Counted from the stretch's first letter, positions 15,281 through 24,390 are shown. The stretch: DNA of 64,000 nt from DASSJT01 sp963715025 (GCA_963715025.1 CAVQQQ010000002.1:1116001-1180000); one strand, 5' to 3'. A program made the numbers and translations. Notes: a model not told the origin generated them from the letters alone.

Positions 15281-16593
15281 GCCACACCTTCCTGGTCGCG
15301 GTGGGCCGGCTGGGCCTCGGCCCCACCGTTCAGGTCGGGGAGCGCGAGTCGCTGCACGATCACGGATGCGATCCGGTGCCGGCGCCCCGCCATCTTCTCG
15401 GCGGTGAGGCCCAATCCCGAGACCTCAGCGTAAGACCCCACGATGGGCACGCGCCCGATGGTCTTTCCGATGAGGCCGCCGACTGTGTCGACCTCGTCCT
15501 CGCCGATGGTGACATCGAAGAGGTCGGCCAGGTCGTCGATGCTCATGGTGGCCGGCACGCGGGTGGTGCCATCCTCGAGCCTCTCGACGCCAGGCGCCTC
15601 GCGGTCGTACTCGTCGGCGATCTCGCCCACGATCTCCTCGAGGATGTCCTCGATCGTGACGAGGCCCGCGGTTCCGCCGTACTCGTCGACCACGATGGCG
15701 AAATGGCTCTGGTCTCGCTGCATCTCTCGCAGAAGGTCATCGACCGGCTTGCTCTCGGGGACGAAGTGCATGGGCCGCATCAGCCGCTCGACGGGAAGTG
15801 CGGCCGCGTCGGGGTCGGCGTTGAGCCGCCGCACCACGTCCTTGAAGTAGAGCAGCCCCAGGACGTCGTCAGAGTCCTCCCCGACCACGGGGATCCGGGA
15901 GAAGCCGGAGCGGAGGAAGAGCGACATCACCTGACGGCAGGACTTGTCGGCGTCGATGGTCACCATGTCGGTGCGCGGCACCATCACCTCACGCGCCAGC
16001 GTGTCACCGAGCTCGAAGACCGAATGGATCATCTCGCGCTCCTCGGCCTCGATCAGCGCGCGCTCACCCGCGAGGTCAACCAGGTCCCTCAGCTCCGACT
16101 CGCTCTGGAACGGCCCGTCGCGGAAGCCCGGGCCCGGCGTCACCGCGTTGCCGACGGCGACCAGCAGCCGCGCGACCGGGCCCAGGAGCCGGCGGAACCA
16201 CACGACCACGGGCGCCGCGGCCAGCGCAACGGAGTCCGAGTGCTGGCGGCCCAGGGTGCGCGGCGAGACGCCCACGACCACGAAGGACACCAGTGCCATG
16301 ACACCGATGGCGATGAGCAGCGGCCCCCAGAAGCCCTCCACCAGGTCTGCAACGGCGAACGTGATCATCACCGCGGCGGCCGCCTCGAAGACCACGCGAA
16401 GGAAGGTGGTGGTGGAGAGGTATGCCGCGGAGTCGCCGACGATGTGGTCGAGGGCCCGGGCGCCGGGCCGGCCCTCGTCCAGCAGCTCGTGAGCACGGAC
16501 GCGTGACATGCGCTGGAGGGCAGCCTCGGCCAGTGAGAGGAGGAAGGCGGCGACCACGCTCAGGACGGCCGCGATGATCAGGCGGGTGACCAT
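15277..16593 (-). CDS. CNNM/CorC-type membrane protein with CBS domains
   Basis: 438 aa. The N-terminal DUF21/CNNM transmembrane domain shows hydrophobic segments at about residues 1-20, 60-85 and 90-115. A CBS pair follows (REVMVPRTDMVTIDADKSC, then HFAIVVDEYGGTAGLVTIED), and a C-terminal CorC/HlyC domain ends the protein (TMSIDDLADLFD). This hemolysin family is implicated in Mg2+ or Co2+ efflux rather than haemolysis. The gene starts six bases after ybeY and overlaps era by four bases, a conserved actinobacterial order. The transport substrate is not determined by sequence. Confidence 0.92.
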   Translation of the reverse strand: MVTRLIIAAVLSVVAAFLLSLAEAALQRMSRVRAHELLDEGRPGARALDHIVGDSAAYLSTTTFLRVVFEAAAAVMITFAVADLVEGFWGPLLIAIGVMALVSFVVVGVSPRTLGRQHSDSVALAAAPVVVWFRRLLGPVARLLVAVGNAVTPGPGFRDGPFQSESELRDLVDLAGERALIEAEEREMIHSVFELGDTLAREVMVPRTDMVTIDADKSCRQVMSLFLRSGFSRIPVVGEDSDDVLGLLYFKDVVRRLNADPDAAALPVERLMRPMHFVPESKPVDDLLREMQRDQSHFAIVVDEYGGTAGLVTIEDILEEIVGEIADEYDREAPGVERLEDGTTRVPATMSIDDLADLFDVTIGEDEVDTVGGLIGKTIGRVPIVGSYAEVSGLGLTAEKMAGRRHRIASVIVQRLALPDLNGGAEAQPAHRDQEGVA

Positions 16594-16599
16594 GTCGGC

Positions 16600-17067
16600 T
16601 CAGTCTCGCGGGCGACCACGACCGGCGAGGAAGGTCAGCAGCAACTGGCGCTGAAGCTCGAACATCTCCTTCTCCTCGGCGGGCTCGGCATGGTCGTACC
16701 CGAGCAGGTGGAGGATGCCGTGGGTCGTCAGCAGGAGCAGCTCCTCCTCGGTGGCGTGGCCGGCATCCCGCGCCTGCTTGGCAGCCACGCTGGGACAGAG
16801 CACGATGTCGCCCAGCACCCCCTCCTCGGGCTCGAGCCCCTCCCGGCCGGGCCGCAGCTCGTCCATGGGGAAGCTCATCACGTCGGTCGGACCCGGCAGG
16901 TCCATCCACTGGACGTGCAGCGTCTCCATGGCCGCCTCGTCGACCAGTCGCAAGCACAGGTCGGCCTGGGGGTGGACGCGCATCTGCTCCATGACGTACT
17001 TCGCGCAGGCAACCAGCTCCAGCTCGTCGAGGGCGAAGTCCGTCTCATTGAGGACGTCGATGCTCAC
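16600..17067 (-). CDS. ybeY: Endoribonuclease YbeY (16S rRNA maturation)
   Basis: 156 aa from a GTG at 17067 (SIDVLNETDF), which overlaps the 3' end of phoH by 23 bases. The zinc-binding signature HGILHLLGYDHAEP is complete, and the upstream conserved PTDVMSFPMDE is present. YbeY trims the 3' end of 16S rRNA and takes part in ribosome quality control. The long overlap with phoH implies coupled translation. The conserved neighbourhood phoH-ybeY-corC-era supports the call. Confidence 0.95.
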   Translation of the reverse strand: MSIDVLNETDFALDELELVACAKYVMEQMRVHPQADLCLRLVDEAAMETLHVQWMDLPGPTDVMSFPMDELRPGREGLEPEEGVLGDIVLCPSVAAKQARDAGHATEEELLLLTTHGILHLLGYDHAEPAEEKEMFELQRQLLLTFLAGRGRPRD

Positions 17068-18136
17068 GCGGTGCTCGTCTCCTCTGCTGCTGGGTGTCCC
17101 ACCGGCCATAGGCGTCGACGATCGCCCCAACCAGCCGGTGGCGCACCACGTCCTGGGCGGTGAGCTGGGCGAAGTGCACATCCTCGACGCCGTCGAGGAT
17201 CTCCTGGACCACGCGCAGGCCGCTGCGCGTTCCGTCCGGCAGGTCGACCTGCGTCACGTCGCCCGTGACCACCATCTTGGATCCGAAGCCCAGCCGCGTG
17301 AGGAACATCTTCATCTGCTCGGGCGAGGTGTTCTGTGCCTCGTCGAGGATGATGAACGCGTCATTGAGCGTCCTGCCACGCATATACGCCAGCGGGGCCA
17401 CCTCGATCGTCCCGGCCGCCATGAGCCGCGGAATCGACTCGGGGTCGACCATGTCGTGCAGCGCGTCATAGAGCGGGCGCAGGTAGGGGTCGATCTTGTC
17501 GCTGAGGGTGCCCGGTAGGAAACCGAGCCGCTCCCCCGCCTCGACGGCCGGCCGGGTGAGGATGATGCGGTTGACCTGCTTCGCCTGCAGCGCGGCAACC
17601 GCCTTCGCCATGGCGAGGTAGGTCTTGCCCGTGCCAGCAGGCCCGATGCCGAAGACCACCGTGTGCGCGTCGATCGCGTCGACGTAGTGCTTCTGGTTGA
17701 GCGTCTTGGGCCGGATCGTGCGCCCGCGCGAGGACACGATGTTCATCGTGAGCACGTCGGCTGGCCGCTCGGCCGTCTGCGCCCGCAGCATGCCGATGGA
17801 GCGCTCGACGGCGTCCCGGTTGAGGGGCTGGCCGCCCTCGATCACGAGCAGCAGCTCGTCGATCAGCCGCTCGACGAGGGCCACATCGGCGGACTCGCCG
17901 GTCATGCGGAACTCGTTGCCGCGCACGTGGATCTGCAGGCGGGGGAATCCGCGCTCGATGGTGCGCAGAAGCTCGTCGCGAGGGCCGAGCAGGGTCACCA
18001 TCTGGACCGAGGGTGGGATGGTCACGGTGTGTGTCGGGACGGCGTGCCCCTGGCGAGGTGCGTCACCGTCGTGGTCGGAGGAATCGTCGACGCCGGGCGC
18101 AGCGGACAGGGCGCCGGGATGGTGAGGGTCTGTCAT
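17045..18136 (-). CDS. phoH: PhoH-family ATPase
   Basis: 363 aa. Walker A GIGPAGTGKTYLAMAKAV and Walker B AFIILDEAQNTSPEQM are intact, with TRPAVEAGERLGFLPGT between them. The N-terminal segment (about 60-110) is the KH-like region of bacterial PhoH proteins. PhoH proteins are ATPases linked to RNA metabolism and to the YbeY pathway; the neighbouring ybeY overlap fits this. The first 35 residues are an acidic low-complexity extension. Start ATG 18136 lies 25 bases after the HIT gene stop. Regulation is not evident. Confidence 0.94.
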   Translation of the reverse strand: MTDPHHPGALSAAPGVDDSSDHDGDAPRQGHAVPTHTVTIPPSVQMVTLLGPRDELLRTIERGFPRLQIHVRGNEFRMTGESADVALVERLIDELLLVIEGGQPLNRDAVERSIGMLRAQTAERPADVLTMNIVSSRGRTIRPKTLNQKHYVDAIDAHTVVFGIGPAGTGKTYLAMAKAVAALQAKQVNRIILTRPAVEAGERLGFLPGTLSDKIDPYLRPLYDALHDMVDPESIPRLMAAGTIEVAPLAYMRGRTLNDAFIILDEAQNTSPEQMKMFLTRLGFGSKMVVTGDVTQVDLPDGTRSGLRVVQEILDGVEDVHFAQLTAQDVVRHRLVGAIVDAYGRWDTQQQRRRAPREHRRPQ

Positions 18137-18161
18137 ATCGCGGACAAGTCTACGGCGCGGC

Positions 18162-18521
18162 TCAGCCGGGCGGCCACGTCATGGCACGGCCGCCGAGCAC
18201 GTGGACGTGTGCGTGGAAGACCGTCTGGTGGGCCTCGGGACCGGTGTTGGCCACCGTCCGGTACCCGCGATCCAGCCCCTCCTGCTCCGCAACGGCGGCC
18301 GCACCCGTGATCACGTCCGCGAGCTCCTCGGGCGACGCGCTGGCCAGCTGCCCGAGGTTCTCCACGTGGCGACGCGGGATGACCAGGACGTGGGTGGGTG
18401 CCTGCGGGTCGATGTCGCGGAAGGCGACGCTGTGCTCGGACTCGTAGACCACCTGCGCGGGCACGTCGCCACTGAGGACCAGGCAGAACACGCAGGACTG
18501 CGATTCACCAGCTTCGGTCAT
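18162..18521 (-). CDS. HIT-family nucleotide-binding protein
   Basis: 119 aa from the ATG at 18521. The histidine triad HAHVHVLGG lies near the C-terminus and CVFC near the N-terminus could bind zinc. HIT proteins hydrolyse nucleoside phosphoramidates and related mononucleotides. It heads the run phoH-ybeY-corC-era. In related genomes it usually follows rsmE directly; here a divergent sigma factor pair separates the two. The 65 bases to the divergent start at 18587 hold the promoters of both. Confidence 0.93.
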   Translation of the reverse strand: MTEAGESQSCVFCLVLSGDVPAQVVYESEHSVAFRDIDPQAPTHVLVIPRRHVENLGQLASASPEELADVITGAAAVAEQEGLDRGYRTVANTGPEAHQTVFHAHVHVLGGRAMTWPPG

Positions 18522-18586
18522 GCCCCGACCCTGTCGGCTGGCTCCGCACGCGTCAACCGGAATGCGGGACAGCGCGTCAATGGACC

Positions 18587-19165
18587 GTGAGAATGGTGGC
18601 CGTGGCTGAGCGCGCGGGGCGGGGCACGCCGGGTCCCGGCTCCTCATGGGCTGCTGACACGGCCATTACCGAGCTGTATGCCGGACACTGGGCTTCCCTG
18701 GTGCGCCTCGCCTGGCTCCTGGTCAGAGATCAGGCGGCGGCCGAGGAGGTCGTGCAAGACGCCTTCATCGCGGTGCATCGCAGGTGGGCGGCTTTGCGCA
18801 GCACAGACCGGGCGGAGGCCTACCTGCGCCGCGCTGTGGTCAACGGCGCCCGATCCTCGCTCCGCCACCGCGGCGTCGAGCAGCGCCACCTCGCTCGCGA
18901 GCAGGGCGACCCGAGGGGTGCCTACGGCGTGAGGAGCCAGGCGAGCGCCGAGCAGACTGCCATCGACCACGAGACGACGTCAGACATGATCCGGGCCCTG
19001 TCGGCGCTTCCCCGGCGCCAGCGCGAGGTGCTGACTCTGCGCTACTACCTCGACCTGAGCGAGGCACAGATCGCTGACGCGCTCGGCATCTCGGCGGGGT
19101 CGGTGAAGGCCCATGCCCACCGCGGGCTTTCGTCCCTGCGGGCAGCGATGGAGGGTCCGCAATGA
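18587..19165 (+). CDS. SigE-type ECF RNA polymerase sigma factor
   Basis: 192 aa. Region 2 (LVRDQAAAEEVVQDAFIAVH, about residues 45-65) binds core polymerase and the -10 element. Region 4 has LSALPRRQREVLTLRYYLDL and the helix-turn-helix SEAQIADALGISAGSVKAHA, which reads the -35. Several starts are possible within 15 bases (GTG 18587, ATG 18593, GTG 18596, GTG 18602). The stop overlaps the next gene by four bases (ATGA), so the membrane protein that follows is likely its partner. The pair sits in the opposite orientation inside an otherwise conserved minus-strand cluster. Confidence 0.92.
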   Translation: MRMVAVAERAGRGTPGPGSSWAADTAITELYAGHWASLVRLAWLLVRDQAAAEEVVQDAFIAVHRRWAALRSTDRAEAYLRRAVVNGARSSLRHRGVEQRHLAREQGDPRGAYGVRSQASAEQTAIDHETTSDMIRALSALPRRQREVLTLRYYLDLSEAQIADALGISAGSVKAHAHRGLSSLRAAMEGPQ

Positions 19166-20352
19166 GTGGCGACGAGGGGAAGGGCGACTTCATGGACCGC
19201 GACTTCAGGGACCGCGACTTCACGAAGCGGCGGCCTCACGAGCAGGACTTCGCGGACCACGATGTCGAGCCGGGCGAGTTCGACCTCGTGGAGCGCCACC
19301 TCCGCCGCGACCTGCACTCGGAGGCTCTGCGGATCGAACCTGGCGAGCGGCTCGACGCGATCCTCTCCGGGGCCCACTCCGATGCCGCTTCGACGCCTCC
19401 TCAGAGTGGTTTCCGGCGCTGGCTCGCTCCAGTCGCCGCAGCCGCCGCTGTTGCCGTCGTGGCCGGTGGCGCGTGGCTTGCGACCCGGGACAACGGCACG
19501 CCGGCCGCGCCCGCTGCGAGCACCAGCACCAGTCCCGTCCCCTCGACCACTCCGCGCTCGTCGGCGCCCACGACCAGGACCCCCTCTTCGACAAAGCCAC
19601 CGGTGGGCACTGCCCTGGCCCTCCCGGCATACTTCGTCGGAGCCACCGGGGACGACGGGGGCTTCGGGCTCTACCGCGAGTTCATCCGGGCCTCGGTGCC
19701 GGCCATGACCGACGACGCCAAGGCGCTGGCTGCGGTGGCCCTCGCCATGGACGCACAGCCGTTCAGCAGCACGGCGGGCTACCTCCAGCCATGGGGGTCG
19801 AGCCGCGTACAGGCAGTCTCGGTCACGCGCACCCGGATCACGGTGGCCCTGAGCGGCCCGGGCGGCATGGGACTGGACCGCGAGGTCCAGCGGCTTGCGG
19901 TCCAGCAGCTGGTGTGGACAGCGCAGGCGGCGGTGGGCAAGGGCACGATCCCCGTGACCTTCAGGCTCCTCGACGGCTCCAGCGCGCTGTTCGGGCGGTT
20001 CCCCGCGGCGGACCTCTACAACCGGCCCCCGACCTCCCAGTACTACCGAGACCTTGCCCCGGTGTGGATCACCTCACCCTCACGCGGTCAGGTGGTGAGG
20101 CCCGGGGCACCGATCCAGATCGCCGGCGAGGCGAGCGTGTTCGAGGCAACGGTCCAGTGGAGCATCACCCTGGGGACGGCCCCCGTGCGCAATGGCACCA
20201 CCATGGCAAGCATCGGGGCACCCTCCCGGGGCACGTGGTCGGTAGACCTCCCGCCGCTCGGCCGCGGCACCTACACGGTGAGCGCGTGGTGGAGCAGCCC
20301 GAAGGACGGCTCCGTGCGCGATCGCACCTGGGTCACGTTCACCGTCCGGTGA
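19162..20352 (+). CDS. Membrane-anchored Gmad2-domain protein, possible anti-sigma partner
   Basis: 396 aa. An acidic N-terminal cytoplasmic part contains the near-repeat DRDFRDRDF (encoded by a repeated 12-base DNA unit). One transmembrane helix follows at about residues 90-110 (WLAPVAAAAAVAVVAGGAWL), then a Ser/Thr/Pro linker and a large extracellular region. That region has a GerMN-like part (about 150-290) and a C-terminal Gmad2 immunoglobulin-like domain (VVRPGAPIQIAGEASVFEA). The ATGA overlap with the sigma gene suggests the cytoplasmic part could hold the sigma factor, but no classical zinc anti-sigma motif is present. GerMN and Gmad2 domains occur in spore-related and envelope proteins; the ligand is unknown. 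Confidence 0.75.
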   Translation: MSGDEGKGDFMDRDFRDRDFTKRRPHEQDFADHDVEPGEFDLVERHLRRDLHSEALRIEPGERLDAILSGAHSDAASTPPQSGFRRWLAPVAAAAAVAVVAGGAWLATRDNGTPAAPAASTSTSPVPSTTPRSSAPTTRTPSSTKPPVGTALALPAYFVGATGDDGGFGLYREFIRASVPAMTDDAKALAAVALAMDAQPFSSTAGYLQPWGSSRVQAVSVTRTRITVALSGPGGMGLDREVQRLAVQQLVWTAQAAVGKGTIPVTFRLLDGSSALFGRFPAADLYNRPPTSQYYRDLAPVWITSPSRGQVVRPGAPIQIAGEASVFEATVQWSITLGTAPVRNGTTMASIGAPSRGTWSVDLPPLGRGTYTVSAWWSSPKDGSVRDRTWVTFTVR

Positions 20353-20400
20353 GGGGCCGGCTCGGCGGGGCCGCCCGGAGGTCGGGTCCTCGCCCGGGGT

Positions 20401-21144
20401 TCAGTGCCAGCGGACGACGGCGCTGAGCACGGCGAGGGCAGCCGGACCGGCACTCGACGAGCGCAGCACGCTCGAGCCCAAGCGTACGGGCGTGGCACCG
20501 GCGGCCTCGAAGGCCGCGAGTTCCTCAGGGCTGATCCCGCCCTCGGGCCCGACCACCACGACGACGTCGCCACTGTCCGGAAGGGCCTGCGCGGCGAGGG
20601 GCTGGACCGCCTCCTCGTGGAGCACCAGAGCGAGCGAGGCGGCGCGGAGCCGCTCGACGAGCTGCCGGGTGGTCACCAGAGGCGACACGGACGGCATACG
20701 ACTGCGCCGTGACTGCTTGGTCGCGGAGGCGACGACCGACTCCCACTTGCCGCGCGACTTGGCCGCGCGGTCGCCCCGCCACACGACGATCGACCGGCGG
20801 GCCTGCCACGGCACCACCTCGTCGACCCCCAGCTCCGTCGCTGCCTCGATCGCTTGGTCGTCGCGGTCACCCTTGGCGAGCGCCTGGACGAGGACGAACC
20901 GCGGGCTGGGCTCGGCGTCGTCGTCGATCCGGACGATGCGCAGGACCAGGGTCTCCGGCTGAGCCTCGACGACGTCGGCGGTGGCGCGTAGGCCCCTGCC
21001 GTCCGAGACCACCACCTGCTCGCCCGGGCCGATGCGGCGCACCGTGGCCGCATGGCGCCCCTCACGCCCATCGAGGACGACCGTCGAACCCATGGCCGTG
21101 CTCGCCAGCACTTCCGGGTCGACAAGGAAGAGGGGCAGGGTCAT
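20401..21144 (-). CDS. rsmE: 16S rRNA (uracil-1498-N3)-methyltransferase
   Basis: 247 aa. An N-terminal PUA-like part (VLDGREGRHAATVRRIGPGE) is followed by the SPOUT knot with VVVVGPEGGISPEELAAFEA and the C-terminal VRLGSSVLRSSSAGPAALAV. RsmE methylates U1498 of 16S rRNA in the 30S subunit. It starts 16 bases after dnaJ in the hrcA-dnaJ-rsmE run, the standard actinobacterial order. The gene end at 20401 converges with the Gmad2 gene. Confidence 0.94.
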   Translation of the reverse strand: MTLPLFLVDPEVLASTAMGSTVVLDGREGRHAATVRRIGPGEQVVVSDGRGLRATADVVEAQPETLVLRIVRIDDDAEPSPRFVLVQALAKGDRDDQAIEAATELGVDEVVPWQARRSIVVWRGDRAAKSRGKWESVVASATKQSRRSRMPSVSPLVTTRQLVERLRAASLALVLHEEAVQPLAAQALPDSGDVVVVVGPEGGISPEELAAFEAAGATPVRLGSSVLRSSSAGPAALAVLSAVVRWH

Positions 21145-21160
21145 CCGGTCGCCGCTCGGG

Positions 21161-22285
21161 CTACTTGGCCTTGAAGGCGTCGCGCAGCTTGCCGAACAAG
21201 CCCTGGTTCGCCGGCGCCAGGCGACCCTCAGGCCGCTCCTCGCCGCGCAGGATGGCGAGCTGCCGCAGGAGCTCTTCCTGTTCGGAGTCCAGCCGCGTCG
21301 GGGTCAGCACGTTGGCGTGCACGATCAAGTCACCGCGGCCCTGCCCCCGCAGGTGGGACACGCCGAGGCCGCCCAAGGTCACCGTGTCGCCGGCCTGCGT
21401 GCCCGGGCGCAGGTCGAGGTCCTGGGTGCCGTCGAACGTCTCGAGCTTGAGCGAGGCCCCCAGCGCCGCGGCCGTCATAGGCACCTCGACCGTGCAGTGG
21501 AGGTCGTCGCCCCGCCGCTGGAACGTGTGGTGGGGGGCGACCCGGACCTCCACGTAGAGGTCGCCGGCGGGACCGGCGCCGGGCCCGACCTCCCCCTCGC
21601 CTACGAGCTGGATCCGGGTCCCGGAGTCGACACCCGCCGGGACCCTCATCTTGAGGTTGCGACGGGTGCGCACGCGCCCCTCGCCCGAGCACTCGTAGCA
21701 CGGGTTGGGGATGATCTCGCCGAACCCGTGGCACGCCATGCAGGGCCGCGTCGTCATGACCTGGCCCAGGAAGGAGCGCTGGACCTGCTGCACCTCGCCT
21801 CGTCCGCCGCACACGTCACACGTGCGCTTGGCCGTGCCGGGCTGGGCACCGTCGCCGTGACAGGTCGAGCACGCGATGGCCGTCTCGATGGCCAGCTCGC
21901 GTTCAGCGCCGAAGACGGCGTGCACGAGGTCGATGTCGAGGCGCACAAGGGCGTCCTGCCCTCGCGCCTGGCGGGAGCGGGGGCCGCTGCGCGTGGCACC
22001 GGCTCCGGCGCCGAAAAAGGCGTCCATGATGTCGCTGAACGAGAAGCCCTGGCCGAACCCGGCGGCCGCACCGGCATAGGGATCGACCCCCATGTCGTAG
22101 GACTGGCGCTTCTGCGGGTCGGAGAGCACGTCATAGGCCTGCGAGACCTTCTTGAACTCCTCCTCGGCCCCGTCGCCCTGGTTGACGTCCGGGTGCAGCT
22201 TGCGCGCCAGCCGACGGTAGGCGCGCTTGATCTCCTCCGGGCTGGCGTCCCTCGAGACGCCGAGATCGTGGTAGTAGTCGTTCAA
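21161..22285 (-). CDS. dnaJ: Chaperone protein DnaJ
   Basis: 374 aa from a TTG at 22285 with GAAGGG upstream. The J domain starts NDYYHDLGVSRDASPEEIKR and contains the HPD motif in KLHPDVN. A Gly/Phe-rich linker and four zinc-finger repeats follow (CSTCHGDG, CDVCGGRG, CMACHGFG, CYECSGEG), then the peptide-binding C-terminal domains. DnaJ stimulates the ATPase of DnaK and delivers substrates. This is the hrcA-linked copy (often called dnaJ2), 43 bases downstream of hrcA and so probably under CIRCE/HrcA control. An open frame continues upstream of the TTG but has no family similarity. Confidence 0.95.
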   Translation of the reverse strand: MNDYYHDLGVSRDASPEEIKRAYRRLARKLHPDVNQGDGAEEEFKKVSQAYDVLSDPQKRQSYDMGVDPYAGAAAGFGQGFSFSDIMDAFFGAGAGATRSGPRSRQARGQDALVRLDIDLVHAVFGAERELAIETAIACSTCHGDGAQPGTAKRTCDVCGGRGEVQQVQRSFLGQVMTTRPCMACHGFGEIIPNPCYECSGEGRVRTRRNLKMRVPAGVDSGTRIQLVGEGEVGPGAGPAGDLYVEVRVAPHHTFQRRGDDLHCTVEVPMTAAALGASLKLETFDGTQDLDLRPGTQAGDTVTLGGLGVSHLRGQGRGDLIVHANVLTPTRLDSEQEELLRQLAILRGEERPEGRLAPANQGLFGKLRDAFKAK

Positions 22286-22328
22286 CGAAAACCCTTCTCG
22301 GTGCTGGGATCCGGTGCGCGTCAGAGGC

Positions 22329-23357
22329 CTATTCGGCCAGGATGCGCGAGACGTAGGTGGCCACCGCTCGCACGGCGGCCATGGTGGTCGGGTAGTCCAT
22401 GCGGGTGGGCCCAAGAACGCCGAGGCCCGCCACGAGGTCTTGGCCGGCGCCATAGCCGGTGGAGACCACCGACGTGGACTTGAGGCCGGCATAGGGGTTC
22501 TCGTGGCCGATGCGCACGGCCACCGCATCGACCTCCTCGCCGGCGGTGCGCAGCAGTTGCAGGAGCACCACGTGCTGCTCCAGGGCCTCCAGGACCGGGC
22601 CGATCGTCAGGGGGAAGTCGGTGCCGGCGCGGGCGAGGTTGGCGGTACCGGCCAGCACGACGCGCTCCTCGCGCTCCTCGACGAGGGCGTCGGCCAGCGC
22701 GCCCGCGACGGCCCGGACCAGGTCGCGGTGCTCCGGCTCGAACCGCGAGGGGAGGGTCGCGAGCACAGCGGCGGCGTCCACCAGCCGCAGTCCCGCCGCC
22801 ACGTGGTTGACCTCGCTGCGCAGCCTCGACAGCAGCGCCTCCGGGTCCGAGCTGACGAACTCGCCGACCTCGATCACGCGCTGCTCGACACGCCCGGTGT
22901 TGACGATCAGCACAACCAGGACCCGGTTGGCGCCCATCGGCACCAGCTCGACGTGGCGGACCGACGACCTGGTCAGGGACGGGTACTGCATCACGGCGAC
23001 CTGGTGGGTGAGCGACGCGAGGATGCGCACCGTCCGGTCGACGACGTCGTCGAGGTCGAGCGCTCCCTGGAGGAACTCGGCTATTGCTGAGCGCTCGGCC
23101 CGGCTGAGCGGCTTGACCGCGCTGAGCCGGTCGACGAACAGACGATAGCCGGCGTCGGTGGGGATGCGCCCTGCGCTGGTGTGGGGTGCCGCGATGAGGC
23201 CCTCGTCCTCGAGGGCGGCCATGTCGTTGCGCACGGTGGCCGCCGAGACCCCGAGCTGGTGGCGCTCGAGCAGGGCCTTGGACCCCACGGGCTCGGAGGT
23301 CTGCACGTAGTCTTGGACGATGGCCCGGAGGACGGCCATGCGACGCTCTTCGCTCAC
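22329..23357 (-). CDS. hrcA: Heat-inducible transcription repressor HrcA
   Basis: 342 aa. The N-terminal winged helix MAVLRAIVQDYVQTSEPVGS, with the recognition region LGVSAATVRNDMAALEDEGL and the wing SAGRIPTDAGYR, is typical. HrcA binds CIRCE and represses class I heat-shock genes, needing GroE for activity. A CIRCE element lies 22 bases upstream of the start, so the gene is autoregulated along with dnaJ. The C-terminal GAF-like part carries the inducer/GroE response. Length and motifs are normal. Confidence 0.97.
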   Translation of the reverse strand: MSEERRMAVLRAIVQDYVQTSEPVGSKALLERHQLGVSAATVRNDMAALEDEGLIAAPHTSAGRIPTDAGYRLFVDRLSAVKPLSRAERSAIAEFLQGALDLDDVVDRTVRILASLTHQVAVMQYPSLTRSSVRHVELVPMGANRVLVVLIVNTGRVEQRVIEVGEFVSSDPEALLSRLRSEVNHVAAGLRLVDAAAVLATLPSRFEPEHRDLVRAVAGALADALVEEREERVVLAGTANLARAGTDFPLTIGPVLEALEQHVVLLQLLRTAGEEVDAVAVRIGHENPYAGLKSTSVVSTGYGAGQDLVAGLGVLGPTRMDYPTTMAAVRAVATYVSRILAE

Positions 23358-23378
23358 GGCATACCTCCTCTCCCTGGA

Positions 23379-23405
23379 CTAGCACTCGGTGCCGGTGAGT
23401 GCCAG
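23379..23405. promoter_or_regulatory. CIRCE operator upstream of hrcA
   Basis: The inverted repeat CTAGCACTC, nine bases GGTGCCGGT, then GAGTGCCAG matches the CIRCE consensus TTAGCACTC-N9-GAGTGCTAA with changes only in the outer bases. It sits 22 bases upstream of the hrcA ATG and also lies in the divergent region before the DUF3097 gene. HrcA binding here would repress hrcA-dnaJ. Confidence 0.93.
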
Positions 23406-23485
23406 TCTACGTCGATTCGCAGCCCGCCTTCTCGTCAGCGGCGCGTCGCCCCCCACCGCCGATCCAGCGCGTCTACCCTCGCCGG

Positions 23486-24364
23486 GTGGCGGATCGATAC
23501 GGGAAGGACGTGCTCTCCGGCGACTGGAAGGCTCCTCGGGCAGGTCGCGCAACACCCGTCGAGGCGGCGGCAGGCATCGTCGTCGAGGACGTCGAGACCG
23601 GCTGGTGCGGCGCGGTTGTCCGGGTCGAGAAGGCGGGCGGCATGCACGTCGTCCACCTCGAGGACCGGCGGGGGCGGGTCAAGGGATTTCCGCTCGGGCC
23701 CGGGTTCCTGCGGGACGGGCGGCCGATCATCCTGACCGCACCGCGCGCGGCCGCGCGTCAGGCGCTCGAACAGGCCAGGCAGGCGGCCTCCCGCACCGCC
23801 AGTGGGTCCAGGGCGGTCGAGGGCACCAGGGCGCGGGTGGCAAGCGGGTCCCGCATCTTCGTCGAGGGCCGCCACGACGCTGAGCTCGTGGAGAAGGTCT
23901 GGGGCGACGACCTGCGGATCGAGGGCGTCGTCGTCGAGATGCTCGACGGCGTCGACGACCTGGCGCTCGCGATCGAGGACTTCGGCCCCCGGCCGGGCCG
24001 GCGCATGGGCGTCCTGGTCGACCACTTGGTGCCCGGCACGAAGGAGCACCGAGTCGTCGAGGCGGCGGCTCGACGGCAGCCGTATGCCGCCCACGTGCGG
24101 ATCCTGGGACACCCGTACGTCGACGTCTGGCAGTCCGTGCGGCCCGAGCGCCTCGGCCTGTTGGCCTGGCCGGTGATCCCGCGGGGGACGCCGTGGAAGC
24201 ACGGCGTCTGCGACCATCTCGGCTGGCCCCATGGCTCCCAGGCGGACATTGCCCGCGCATGGAAGCGCATCCTCGGCACGGTGCGCACCTATGCCGACCT
24301 CGAGCCCACGCTCCTGGCCAGCGTCGAGGAGCTCATCGACTTCGTCACGGAGCCGGGCCGTTAG
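23486..24364 (+). CDS. DUF3097-family protein
   Basis: 292 aa from a GTG at 23486 (ADRYGKDVLSGDWK), the family-like start; the open frame extends upstream without similarity. The DUF3097 family is restricted to actinobacteria. An N-terminal small beta region (residues 25-80) precedes a Toprim-like segment (RIFVEGRHDAELVEKVWGDD at about 120-140, then MGVLVDHLV). This suggests a metal-dependent nucleic-acid activity, but no activity is established to my knowledge. The conserved C-terminal WKHGVCDHLGWPHGSQADIA is present. It is divergent from hrcA across the CIRCE-containing promoter region. Confidence 0.88.
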   Translation: MADRYGKDVLSGDWKAPRAGRATPVEAAAGIVVEDVETGWCGAVVRVEKAGGMHVVHLEDRRGRVKGFPLGPGFLRDGRPIILTAPRAAARQALEQARQAASRTASGSRAVEGTRARVASGSRIFVEGRHDAELVEKVWGDDLRIEGVVVEMLDGVDDLALAIEDFGPRPGRRMGVLVDHLVPGTKEHRVVEAAARRQPYAAHVRILGHPYVDVWQSVRPERLGLLAWPVIPRGTPWKHGVCDHLGWPHGSQADIARAWKRILGTVRTYADLEPTLLASVEELIDFVTEPGR

Positions 24365-24390
24365 ACCCTGCTCCCCGCGTCAAGTCTGGG

